This document shows, in pieces, positions 1 to 9,450 of a DNA stretch of 64,000 nucleotides; the stretch's first letter is position 1; each line of letters starts with the position of its first letter. A program made the position numbers and the translations under genes. Under the pieces are notes generated by a model. The model did no database searches, had not been told where the DNA came from, and saw only the letters and a program-made list of their open reading frames with translations. The stretch spans positions 28,152,823 through 28,216,822 of the forward strand of contig NW_024881272.1 in NCBI RefSeq assembly GCF_018691265.1. The letters are read 5' to 3'. Source of the stretch: Tyto alba (taxonomy: Eukaryota > Chordata > Aves > Strigiformes > Tytonidae).

Positions 1-117
1 TCCTTGGGTGCCACTTGTCAAAAGGGCGGTGGAAGTATACTGTGGAAGGTGACAATTCACTGTATGGTGTCCCCCCTCCCCTTGGAGATTTTGTTTTATA
101 ATAGTGCGTAACGATGC

Positions 118-380
118 TTCTCTCCTTCCCTTTTTCTTCCTTCCCTTTTCCTTCTTCCCTTTTCCTTCCTTCTCTCCTTCCCTTTTCCTTCTTTCCCTTT
201 TCCTTCCTTCTCTCCTTTCCTTTTCCTTCCTTCCCCTTTCCTTCCTTCTTTCCTTCCTTCTTCCTTCCTTTCCTCTTCCTCCCTTCCTTTTTCCTCCGTT
301 CCCTTCTTTCTTTCCCTCGCTCGCTCTCTACCCTCTCCTCTTTCTTTCTCTCCCCCCCTTCCCGTCTCTCGCTCACCCCA
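118..380 (+). repeat. polypyrimidine low-complexity tract (CCTTTT/CCTTCC)n
   Basis: About 260 bases of almost pure C and T, with imperfect repetition of units such as TTCCCTTTTCC and CTTCCTTC. The complementary strand is a polypurine GGAA-type microsatellite. Such mirror-symmetric tracts can adopt triplex structure and are often length-polymorphic. It ends in CACCCCACAG, a good splice-acceptor context (see 384-429). Confidence 0.85.
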
Positions 381-383
381 CAG

Positions 384-429
384 CTGCAGGTGACTCTTAC
401 AACCGCCGCTGCAATAGGAGAAGCCCGAG
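384..429 (+). other. candidate plus-strand exon flanked by consensus splice sites
   Basis: A 46-base segment lies between CTCACCCCACAG and GAG|GTGAGTGTG. The acceptor has an exceptionally long pyrimidine tract upstream and the donor fits consensus closely. A second in-frame acceptor (CTGCAG at 384-389) would give a 40-base version. It has no coding signature. If real it would belong to a transcript running from left of the window toward FAF1, such as a divergent non-coding RNA at the DMRTA2 promoter. This is splice-site evidence only. Confidence 0.2.
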
Positions 430-1756
430 GTGAGTGTGCCTTTCCATATTCCATTCCTCTCCGCGGTCTGGGGGAGCCCTGCCCGCCCGTCGCGCCCCGG
501 AAAGCGCAGCTGCTCTTTCTCCTCCAGCTGTTTGCCTGACTACATGTTCAACAGGCGCCTTCCCCGCGGGGACGAGAAACCCAAGGGCCTGATTTTTGAG
601 GAGGAGGCGGCTGTCGGGCTGGTAACTGTATATTAACCCCGAAGCTTTTGTTTTAGCACTAACCACCCGGGTTTGACGTCACCTTCGCTGGTAACGGGGA
701 GGAGGTAGCGGCACTTGGGCAGCCGTGGTGGGAAATAACGCCGACTCCCTTTCCCCAGGGCTCTCCCCTCGCTTTCCTACGAGGCATCTCCATCCCCCTC
801 GGCACTTTCGAAAGTGCTCTGTTACCTGTGGCCGTACGTCCTTCCCCATAGTGGGAACCGTCTGCCGGTGTCTGAGCCCCCCCCGCCGCCTCGGCACCCC
901 CACCTGCGCGGTCACACGCTGCGAGACCTTCTCCCGGCACTTCCCCGGGTGGGCTGCCCCCGGGCGAGCTCCTGCCCCCGCCGCTCTCGGGCACCCGAGC
1001 CGGGAGAAGGGAAAGCCCCGAAGGTTCCGGACCCGCCCGCCGCTCCCTCCGCGGCCGGGGAAGCGCGCAGGACCGCGCAGGGCCGCGCAGGGCCGCGGGG
1101 CAGGACAAGCAGCGCTCGCTGCTGCTCCGCTGCCCTTCCCTTTTGTCACACTCCTTCTGTGGCTGCGAGAAGCACAACTGCAAGGTAGCAGAGTCCTCCA
1201 ACTTGTCAATATTTTTATTACACTTACATCGTTCTCCTTCTTTCTTTTTAGTCTTTTTTTTGTTTTCTTTTACGAAATGAAAGCTTTCCCACCCGACTTT
1301 CTGTGTGTGCAGTTGCCACCCACTCCTCGTGATTTAGGTGTTATAACACCTTTATTTAATACAGCCGCGAAGTCAAAATATCCGATTTAATTTTATTCGC
1401 AACCACTAATTTTACTCTCCGGGGACAATTACTCAGATCATCTGATTTAATTGGAAATTCGTAGAACTCGATCAGAATGAATGAGAAACATTTGAATTAT
1501 TGCTTTATGTTGGTTTACGATGGAGAAAATGTTCTTCCTTCTTCCTGGCAGTTTTGTTTGGTTTTGCGGTGTTTTTTTCTTCTGCAAATACCTTCCCTCT
1601 CCCCCCTGAGGCAGCCTTCCACCACCAACAACACAGGACACGGGTTACACTGATTTCCCCGGTTCCCTTTTCTTTTAGCTTTGATTTAAATTAAAGGGCT
1701 GGGTTATCCTTTCCGTTTTTGGCGGTTTCAAACGATCTATTTTGGAAACAGCCGTG

Positions 1757-1790
1757 GTAAAAAAAAAATAAAAAATAAAAAATAAAAATG
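1757..1790 (+). repeat. A-rich (AAATAAA)n simple repeat
   Basis: Short imperfect run of AAAAAAT/AAATAA units in the AT-rich gap between GC blocks. No terminal repeats or duplication mark it as an element insertion. Confidence 0.7.
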
Positions 1791-2173
1791 AAGCAACCAA
1801 AAAACCCCCAAGCAACAACAACAGTGGGTTATTATTTATTAACCAGCCAGTGAAATTCGGTGATTTCTGTTCAGAGCCTCATGCCGTTACAAATGGCGAG
1901 GTAGAAGTTTGAACACATAACGTGTAGTATCTCTACCTCAAGGCGTTCCATACAGTTTCCGTAGGCTCATGCAGCACGTCCCCCAGTGACTATATAGGAA
2001 GAGTTCGGACACGATGTCCTAGCGCTGTGCACGTAAACACGCAGTGCCCGTTTCTGATGTTTATCCCAAATCAGCACTACAAACACTCTCTCACCCAAAA
2101 CACTTAACTGTATATCGCTTTTTAAATATCACGCTCAGTTTCAATCCAACATCTTAATAGTCGAGTTTTATAA

Positions 2174-2192
2174 ACAACAACAACAACAACAA
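2174..2192 (+). repeat. (CAA)n simple repeat
   Basis: Six consecutive CAA-type triplets followed by an A run, in AT-rich sequence between GC blocks. Confidence 0.75.
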
Positions 2193-2352
2193 AAAAGAGA
2201 AGCGTTTATCACAAGAACATGTAACGCGACCCCAGGCACCAGCAAGTCCCGAGGACATTTGCCAAAAGCTTCCCCCATTTCTTTCACGAGCATTTCGCGG
2301 TTTCCCACCCTCTGCTTCCCTCCCACCGCCCCGCAGGGGCAGCGGCGGCCCC

Positions 2353-2377
2353 GGGGCGGGCGGGCGGGGGCCGGGGG
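2353..2377 (+). other. G-quadruplex-forming motif
   Basis: Five runs of three to five G separated by one or two C (GGGGCGGGCGGGCGGGGG and then CCGGGGG) in a CpG-rich block. This satisfies the usual G3+N1-7 rule with very short loops, predicting a stable parallel quadruplex. The function is unknown. It fits a promoter-type CpG island. Confidence 0.6.
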
Positions 2378-2636
2378 CGAAGCCGCCGCTCCCGGGAAAT
2401 CGCCGCTCGCCGCCGGGATCGCTCCTGCCCCGGAGCCGGGGCCTCTTCTGCGGGCTCGGCACACGCCTCCGGGCTCCGAGAAGCTCTGCCCTTTCCTCTT
2501 CCCAGCTCCGGTCGCTGACGGGGGTACTTTCAAACGGGATCCAACTATTTTGTTGTTGGTTTTGTTCTCTTACAAAGTCCCTTTAGAAAAGGAGAGCCTC
2601 GGAGCCCAGAGTCTCACTTTTCACTGATTTGATATT

Positions 2637-2670
2637 TTAATAATAATAATAATAATAATAATTACAATGA
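2637..2670 (+). repeat. (TAA)n microsatellite
   Basis: Run of about nine TAA/ATA triplets starting after GATATTTTAA, followed by more degenerate ATAATAATAG sequence to about 2690. Confidence 0.8.
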
Positions 2671-3980
2671 TCATGATAATAATAATAGTCATCGTACTAG
2701 TAATATTTTCACCCCTCTCCTTATTTTCCTCTGGAAGCTTTCACTGTGAACCCAAACAGTGCGCACATTTCCCAGATTTTAATCAAGCAAAACACAACTT
2801 GGCTATGAGTTAGCCCGGATCAGCAAAGCCGCGGCCAGGGCTTGCCATGAGGCTTTCGCCAGCTTTGTCCCGGCCTGCCAGAGCCCGGGGGGTGTGTGAG
2901 CATGTACGGGAGGCGGCGAGGGGGGGGGGTATTGCTGTTGCTGACACCCCCTTCTTCTTCCCCCCTTCTCTCCGACTTCGTTTCTCTTTGACGAGGCACA
3001 ATAAAATCTTCATGTACTTCCCTGCACTTGTGTCTTTCTTGGAGGGGGAGGGGGCTGTTTGCTTTAGGGACCCCCAGAGCAGCCGCGCTCCCGCCGCATG
3101 GGCGGGTGTGCCGGGCAACGGGAGCGGGACGCCGGCAGGCTACGAGAAGAGAAATTAATTCCTCCAAACCCAGCGAAATGCAACTTTAAAGCCCCCGAGG
3201 CTTGTCTCCCTTCCAGCTTGGCTCCCGCAGCTCCCTCCACCACCGTCAAAACCACGAGAAGAGCCGAGGCGTGGACACAGCTCCTTGTTTTCTCCCTTCC
3301 CGCCCCCCTCCACCCCCCACGCAGGGGCTCGCCGGTGCCCGGAGGAGCAGCCCAGGTTTGGCACAGGGCGCCTGGGCCAGCTCCAGGGCCCGGGGGCGAG
3401 TGGGTTCCCCCCACAGCGAGAGCCCTGCCCGGGCCTGGCGCAAGCGGCTGCCGGCCTCACGGAGCCCCCGCGGCGTGGGGCGGTCAAAAACAGAGATTAC
3501 GGGGCGCAGCGTCGCCCCCGGTTTGGGCAGTGTAAAAAAGCGACGTCACTTCGTTACAGGAATGAAAAGAAACGGCGCGTTTCGTTGCGTGGTGCCCCGG
3601 CTGCTGCTTAATTATCCCCCGCTACGTGTGTGACTCTGGCAGCCTCCCGAAACGCACCAAGTCGGCGCCCACGACCCAGTGCTCGCATCTGGGTCAGCTC
3701 GATAAAACACGAGACGGCTTTTTTATATTTATTTTTGAGAAGACCCGATCTTCCCGGTGTTTCTTTCTCTCCTCACTCCCATTGATTCACCCAAAGTCTT
3801 CCTCTGTACCGCCGCTCCCGTGCAAAAGTTTGAGAGCTGCATGCAACGGTGCTGCTGCATCTTCCCCCAATTACAGTAGTAAAATCTTAATTAAAAAGAG
3901 CCCGTCTATTGGCTGCCATGTAGGGGAAGGCAGACACGCACGCCCGGAGGCAGCGCAGCGCCCGGAAGCATCCCAGAGAA

Positions 3981-4262
3981 ATATAGTTCTTGATTAGTGT
4001 ATTTTCATCTCGTTCTTAGCAGAAGACAGTTTGTAAGTACCTGCTAATGTTAGTGCTCTTTAAGGTTTCAATTGTTCTAGGGGGTTTGCCATTGACTTTT
4101 TCATTATTTACCTACTGAATCAAAGTAAGCAAATGCCATCTGTTTCCCTGCTGCTATCATCTTCACTTTTAATTATCCGCCCAGCAGCCTAATAGAGATG
4201 ATATTAAACTAAATCTTTTTGACATTAAAAGTAATTATCCCCAAACCAATATTACAAGAATG
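3981..4262. promoter_or_regulatory. candidate conserved enhancer-like block, homeodomain-site rich
   Basis: AT-rich, repeat-free block between GC-rich stretches. It carries two TTAATTATCC/GTAATTATCC-type sites (about 4167-4178 and 4230-4240), ATTAGTG, CAATTGTTC, CTAATAGAG and GATATTAAAC. Clustered homeodomain and SOX-like sites in unique sequence beside a developmental gene suggest a conserved non-coding element. No alignment was possible here. Confidence 0.3.
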
Positions 4263-4724
4263 AAAATTACCCTCCCTCCTCCCCCCACCCCACCCCCCAC
4301 GAAAAAAAGGCACATTCCTCCCAGTCCAGGCAACCTCTTCAGATCCCGGAGTGGGGAAAGGTAGACGGAGCTCCCGTTAGCCCGGACTTCTCAAGTATTT
4401 GAAACATTATTAACTCGATTTCCCGGCTCCCAGTGGGGGAGGAAAAAGAGACAAGGGAGAGAGATTTGTAGAAGGAAATAAAGGGAAATCGGGGCTCCAC
4501 GTATTCCTGCTTGGGCTCCTCTCCGCCCCGCAACCCAGCGGCTCCCCCGCGGGGACCCGGGGGGCCGGGACTGCCTGACCCCCCCGGACACCCCCGGCCC
4601 CAGGCTTTTAGGAAACAGCGTATCATCGATACACACACCCGCACCCTCTCCAAATACTTTGCACCGTCCAACGGCGCTGGCCGTGTGTAACGCATTGGCG
4701 TTGAGGGGACGGTTATTGTCGAGA

Positions 4725-5000
4725 CATTAGGAGCGGGATCGTAATTAAGAGGAGGACGGCGGGTCTTCTAACAGATGGTCGCTTGCTGAATTACCTCTAC
4801 AGAGTCATTTCACTTAGACTCAAACTTCTCCGCCATTTCTCCTCCGACTCGCTTTAATATGAGCCGGAGCCGCGTCCCCCATTTCCTTTAATATGTGCTA
4901 AACTGAGCTAATTTTAATTGCATGTTTCAACTTTGCTAATTAAATAGAGTGGTCTAATTAAAAGTGACTAGGGAACAGTTTTAATTCAACCCTCTACTTT
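4725..5000. promoter_or_regulatory. candidate conserved enhancer-like block with repeated TAATTA and TTTAATATG sites
   Basis: Contains three exact TAATTA cores (4742-4747, 4938-4943, 4955-4960), further TTTTAATT sites near 4980, and an E-box CAGATG near 4772. It also has a near-exact direct repeat CTTTAATATGAGC / CTTTAATATGTGC about 36 bases apart. There is no coding frame. The arrangement is typical of homeodomain-regulated enhancers; conservation is not tested. Confidence 0.35.
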
Positions 5001-6689
5001 TTTAACAATCCATTATGCAACAAATCCAGGGTAAGCCCTCCCTTTAAAAAAGCTACAGATGATTGAGTTTTTACACCTTTTTACACGCTCACAATGGGGA
5101 GACTTGACCCAACATATGTAGCGGCGGGGCCGGGCCCCCCCGGCTCCCCGGTGGGGCATTGGAAACGGGCTGTCTCGCTGCTGCTGCCCTGCCTGAGCGC
5201 GGCGGGACCCGGGCGCCTCCCGGGGCCTCCCCGCTGGAAGTGCTGAGACTATTAGCCCAGCAGAGGTTAGAGTAGCACATCCCCAAGACAGCAGCCCAGG
5301 ATTTGGGAAAATCGGGCTCTTTACACGCTTCATCTCTTCACCAAGTGCTCATTAGGTTGTTAACCTCTGGTTCACATGAAAGGGGCATGTGATGAATCCC
5401 CTCCCGAACAAATGGGCGCATCCCCCTTCAGGCACTGAACAAAGCCCTTAAAATAACTGCACAAGAAAGCCTTTAGTTGTTACTCTAAAATTTCTTTTCT
5501 CTGAGAGCTTGCGCCCATCCACACACACGCACACAGATACACAGAAAGAGGAGGAAAAAAAAAAAAAAAAAAGCGCACACACGCAAAAATCCACCCCCCC
5601 ACCCCGTGTGCTGGAGCTAAAAATTTAAAATCCGGGTTCCTTCCCCCGGGCCTTTGGCCCTGGCTCATGTCCCCCCGGGTTTGGCAGGGACTCGGGCTGG
5701 GGCTTCCCAAGGAAGGGGAAAGAAATCTTAATCGCTTTAGCGGAGCGGACGGAGGAAGGCAGCTTCTCCCTGCGGAGGGAGAAAGCCAGGAGCCCCCAGC
5801 CGGGGGGCAGCCCTCTGGGCGCGGGGGGGAGAGGAATTGGGGAGGGGGGGTACCGATGCTGGACTCCCCCCCCTCCTTCTCCCACCCGCTCCCGAGAGAC
5901 AAGTTGAGCGGATTCACAGCTGAGGAAGACGCGGGCAGGAATTTCCCTTTCCCTCAAAGGCGGAGCCCAGCGCGGGCCGAGGGGGAGGCCCCCGCTGCCC
6001 CCCGGAGCAGTTGCCCCCCCCCTCCATCCGCGTCCTCTCCGTGAGGAGCCCGGCTCGCCTCCCCGGCCAGCGCCGCTCCCCTCCGAAAGCAGCACCGCCG
6101 CGCTGGCCCCCGTACGGGGAGCTCACCCCTAATTGGGGGGTGGCCGAGGAGAGCAGAGCCGCGCTCCCGCATTCCCACAGCTCCTGCTTGGATTTTAGGC
6201 TCTTTAAGACCTTTTCCTTTTTTTCCCTGTCTCTCTCTCCCTCCTTCTCCCTCTCCCTTTTTTACTTCCCAGCCCCTCGGGCATGGATTAAAGTGACAGA
6301 CAATTTTCCCTTCGCACCTTATTGATGGTTAAATGCACTTTGAGATAATGCGCGGAGGGCGCGGGGCACGGCGGGGAGGGGCGGAGGGAGGGGTGGGGGG
6401 TTTGCCCTGGGAGCGCTGCAAACCCCCGCGGGACGGTGGAGTGGGCTCCGGGCAGGCAGCCGTGGGGCGGGGGGCTGCTGGGCACGGGCTGCCCCCCCGC
6501 TCCCCCCCTCCCCCATCACCTCGCAGGGGGCTGCGGGGCAGCGAAGGCTCCGCTGGGCGCCGGGTGCCACGGGCGCTTCCCGTGGCATAGGGAAACACGC
6601 GTGTGCCGCAACCTCTCCTGCAGCCGTGGGCCTGTGGCGTGGAAACACACGCTGACACGCACACGCAGGTGAAGAGGAGGCAGCAGTTC

Positions 6690-6900
6690 AGAGGCAGAAT
6701 GACTCAGGAAAGCTCCGCTCCGCTAATTTACTATAGGGCGCTCCGAGAGGTTCATTAAAAAGGCTCTTGTCAGCTCCCTAACGATCCGAGGGCTTTTTAA
6801 TTATATTTTATATTCCCCTACCCGTCTCTTAACTTCAAACACATGGTAAAAAGGATTTGCTGTTTTGTTTCAGGTAAAACCTAATAATTAAAATTCAGAC
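6690..6900. promoter_or_regulatory. candidate conserved non-coding block
   Basis: AT-rich unique sequence abutting a CpG block. Sites include TGACTCA (AP-1-like, near 6700), GCTAATTTAC, TTCATTAAAAAG, TTTTTAATTATA and CTAATAATTAAAA. There is no coding frame. It is read as regulatory by composition and site density only. Confidence 0.25.
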
Positions 6901-7261
6901 CCCGTCCCATGCATCTGCTTCGCCTTTGCCAAATGAATTGAAGGGAGAGAGAAAAGCGATTTCATTGAGATCACAGATGGGGTGCAGGTTTTTGGAAGAA
7001 ATTTGAGAAACACCATTGTCCAGAATCAAAACTCTATGTCTTGCCCCACAAAGGGGGCTGCTTTAAGCCCCTCAACTTCTATGGGGCTTGTTTTTTAAAC
7101 TTTAAGTGTTCCGCACAATAAGCTGCCACCAAAATGTCACAACCACTCTGATTCCAAGTGTGTCTCGCTGCAAAGGGTGCAGAAAAATGAAGGGAGCAAA
7201 GGGAAGGAGTGTAATTAAAAACCCTCGCGCTCCCTCATGCCTGCTGGGTCCCGGCGGCCCG

Positions 7262-7328
7262 GCCGGGGCAGCGTCCCCGCCCGTGACATTGCCCCCACCC
7301 GTGGCAGTGCTCCCGCCCGTGGCAGCGG
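7262..7328 (+). repeat. 18-bp minisatellite, about 3.5 copies
   Basis: Tandem units of 18 bp based on CCCGTGGCAGTGCTCCCG. Two full units (7280-7297, 7298-7315) are followed by a partial unit and preceded by a degenerate one. It sits inside a CpG-rich block and causes repetitive peptide in chance open frames. Confidence 0.7.
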
Positions 7329-7759
7329 GACGGGCGCCCCGAAGCCGCGGTGCCGCCCCCCTCCGCCTGCCCCAGCCCGGCTCAGCACATCCGAGCGCTT
7401 CCATATTTTGGAGGCTAAATTGTTTCGTTAGCCGAAAGCAGAAGATTAAGCCTTTTATTTTTATTCATGATCATGACAGCCCCAGTCGGATTTGCCGGAG
7501 GATTCCCCCCCCTCCTCCGTGTTTGTTGCCCGAGAAGCTCAGGAGCTTAACAATCCTGCCGGAATGCGATAGATAAATACAACCTATATCGTTAAAGCGA
7601 CATATTGAGAGTGTTTGCGGAGGGGCGGGAGAAGAGAGCCGGTTTAATAGCATCATTAAAACTCCCACGCACTTAGGTAAAAAAAAAAAAATATCTCTTG
7701 TATTCTTTTCACAGTTAACAGATGCTGCTTAATGGGGCTCTTACGCAAACACAGACTTC

Positions 7760-9230
7760 TCTTAAGTTAACGATGGATCATCCGCAACCCACCGCGGCCC
7801 CGCTCGGCCCCGGCCCCGGCCTCGCCGCTTGCCATCAGCCCTGCGGGGCAGGCCAGGGCTGGGGCAATGCCAGGGCTTTCGGCTCCATGTGTCTGGGTGC
7901 TGGGGGGTCGGTTTGTTTTTTTTTTTTCCGGTAATGCCCTATTTTTCCGTGCGCGCCCCCTCGCCCGGAGCAGGGCCGAGCGGCCCCATCTCCGCCCACG
8001 CCCGTGGGGAAGGGCACACGCCGCCGCCCCGGCCCCACGCTCGCCAAAGGCACGGCAGCGAGCGGCCTCGCTCCACCTGAGGTTTCCTTCCCCGCCCCAC
8101 CCCACCCCTTCCGATCCTTCTTTTATTAATTTTCACATTTTTTTGGGGCGGAGGGCACTTTCCGCCGCGGCTGTGCGGACCGAGCCGGGTTGGCGTGAGG
8201 TGCCAGCGCCGCGCTGGCAGCGCAGCCGGGACGCCCGCGGAGGTTCCGCGCCCAAGCGGGGAGGCAAGGGGAACCGCGGGGAGCGGCCCGGCACCGCCGC
8301 CCCGGCACCGCCGCCCCGGCACGGCCGGCCCCGGCGCGGCGCTCCCGGGGCCGCGCTGGTGGGTGCGCGTCTCCGCTGCTGCCCGCCCCGCGGCCCTCAG
8401 CCCGGCCGCCCGCCGCCGGCGCTCCGGTGCCCGGGGAGGAGGAGGGGGGGGTGGGGTGTGGATTTCTCCGTCGACTGCTTCTCCCCACCGCGGGTGGGGC
8501 TGAGGGGCGGCTGCAGGGGGCTGCCTGAGGGCACACGGCAGCCGCGCGGGCGTGGCGTGCGTTTTCTCTCCCACCCCGTTCTTTCGCGCCGATGTTTCCA
8601 CGGGGGGAGCGTGGCGGCCCCGAGGTGCGAAGGCGCGGTTTGCCGTGGGCGCCTCCGGCTCCTGGGCTGGCGTTGCCGCTCGACACTGGCCTGTGCCGGG
8701 AGGGTGCCGGGGGTGTCCCCGGTCCCCCACCGGGCAAATCCCTCGGGAGAAGCGGGCAGGGCAGGCGGTGGGGGGGGGGGGGCCGGCCCCGCGGGACACA
8801 GGGCGGGCCGTTTCTGCCGGCCGCCATTTCCTCAGCGTCGCGGCGGCCGGGCACGGGCGCTGCCCCCGTCCCTGAGCGAGCAGCCTCCGCCCGAGCGGCC
8901 GGCCGGGACACCGGCCGACAAACCGCCGGCCCCGATCGCTAACGGAGAAGCCAGCGGCTTCTTCGCCCGCTCTTTTCTGGGCACCTCTCTGCGCGCCGAA
9001 AAGGGCCCTGGAAGTGAAGAGGGCCCCAGCGAGGCCGAGGTGGCCTTCGGCTCCCTCAGGGGTGACCCGTCGGCGGCCGATCCTCGGCTGGGGCCTGCAC
9101 CCGGCGCTCCTCGGTGGCAGGAGCCAAATCACGGGGCATCGACCCCCCCAAAACACGGCGGAGAAGTCCTGGCTGGGCTGCCAAGCGCCCGCCGGGTTGT
9201 GAGGCGGTGGGAGAAGTGATAGCGGAGGTG
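7760..9230. promoter_or_regulatory. large CpG island
   Basis: The longest continuous GC-rich, CpG-dense segment of the window, about 1.5 kb, with CpG in nearly every line. It includes a G run with quadruplex potential near 8770-8783, the tandem repeat at 8287-8340, and a CTCF-like site at 8510-8523. It ends sharply where AT-rich DNA begins. Both strands are open for about 400 codons in overlapping frames, as expected of stop-depleted GC-rich DNA. It could be a distal promoter or polycomb-type island of the DMRTA2 domain. Confidence 0.6.
8287..8340 (+). repeat. 14-bp GC-rich tandem repeat, about four copies
   Basis: Units of CCCCGGCACCGCCG at 8287-8299, 8300-8313 and 8314-8328, then a shortened copy. 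Lies in the largest CpG block. Probably replication slippage, with no coding meaning. Confidence 0.7.
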
Positions 9231-9388
9231 CGATGGCAAGCGAAAGGGATCGCTGGCCGTGTGCGTTGTCCTGCCAGGAGCGGAGCTTCAGAGAGGGACA
9301 GCAGCGGAGCTGGTCCCTGCAGGTTGGGAACGATGGGGAAGGTGGTGTTTGAAACGGGTTAAAACCATGGGATGAGAAGACAGAGTAC

Positions 9389-9450
9389 TAATGGCTAGTT
9401 TTCAGATACGAGTTATGCTCTGCCATTAGGCGCATGATGCTACCTAATGG
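9389..9450. promoter_or_regulatory. clustered TAATGG homeodomain-type sites
   Basis: Three TAATGG cores occur within 62 bases. TAATGG is at 9389-9394, and CCATTAGG (9423-9430) with CCTAATGG (9443-9450) form a perfect 8-bp inverted repeat around a 12-base spacer. It lies at the boundary between the CpG island and AT-rich DNA, in unique sequence. An enhancer role is inference. Confidence 0.3.

Larger units (their letters stand above)
1..9230. promoter_or_regulatory. CpG-rich intergenic regulatory mosaic, probably upstream of DMRTA2
   Basis: GC-rich, CpG-rich blocks (about 430-1190, 2300-2520, 2830-3520, 5630-6200, 6340-6640 and 7760-9230) alternate with AT-rich blocks dense in TAATTA and TTTAAT. 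This pattern is typical of non-coding DNA around developmental transcription-factor genes. In amniotes the gene next to the FAF1 3' end is DMRTA2, with its 5' end facing FAF1 (family knowledge, from memory). No DM-domain coding sequence was found here, so the DMRTA2 body should lie left of position 1. Long open frames within the GC blocks are rich in Pro, Arg, Ala and Gly on both strands at once, which is the signature of stop-poor GC-rich DNA rather than coding. Assignment to DMRTA2 is inference. Confidence 0.5.

Noticed and set aside
104..539. Overlapping open frames rich in Ser, Phe, Leu and Pro
   Set aside because: They are translations of the C/T low-complexity tract.
679..1390. Open frames of about 180-220 codons on both strands
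   Set aside because: Compositional artefacts of the GC block at 430-1190, with no domain and overlapping frames on both strands.
7867..9219. 450-codon plus-strand open frame, with an overlapping 405-codon minus-strand frame at 7939-9156
   Set aside because: Both are Pro/Arg/Ala/Gly-rich, overlap on opposite strands inside a CpG island and match no family I know. Stop-poor GC-rich sequence explains them.
1..9230. DMRTA2 coding exons
   Set aside because: Looked for the DM-domain zinc-binding pattern and flanking sequence in all frames and did not see it. Only its upstream region is likely to be here.
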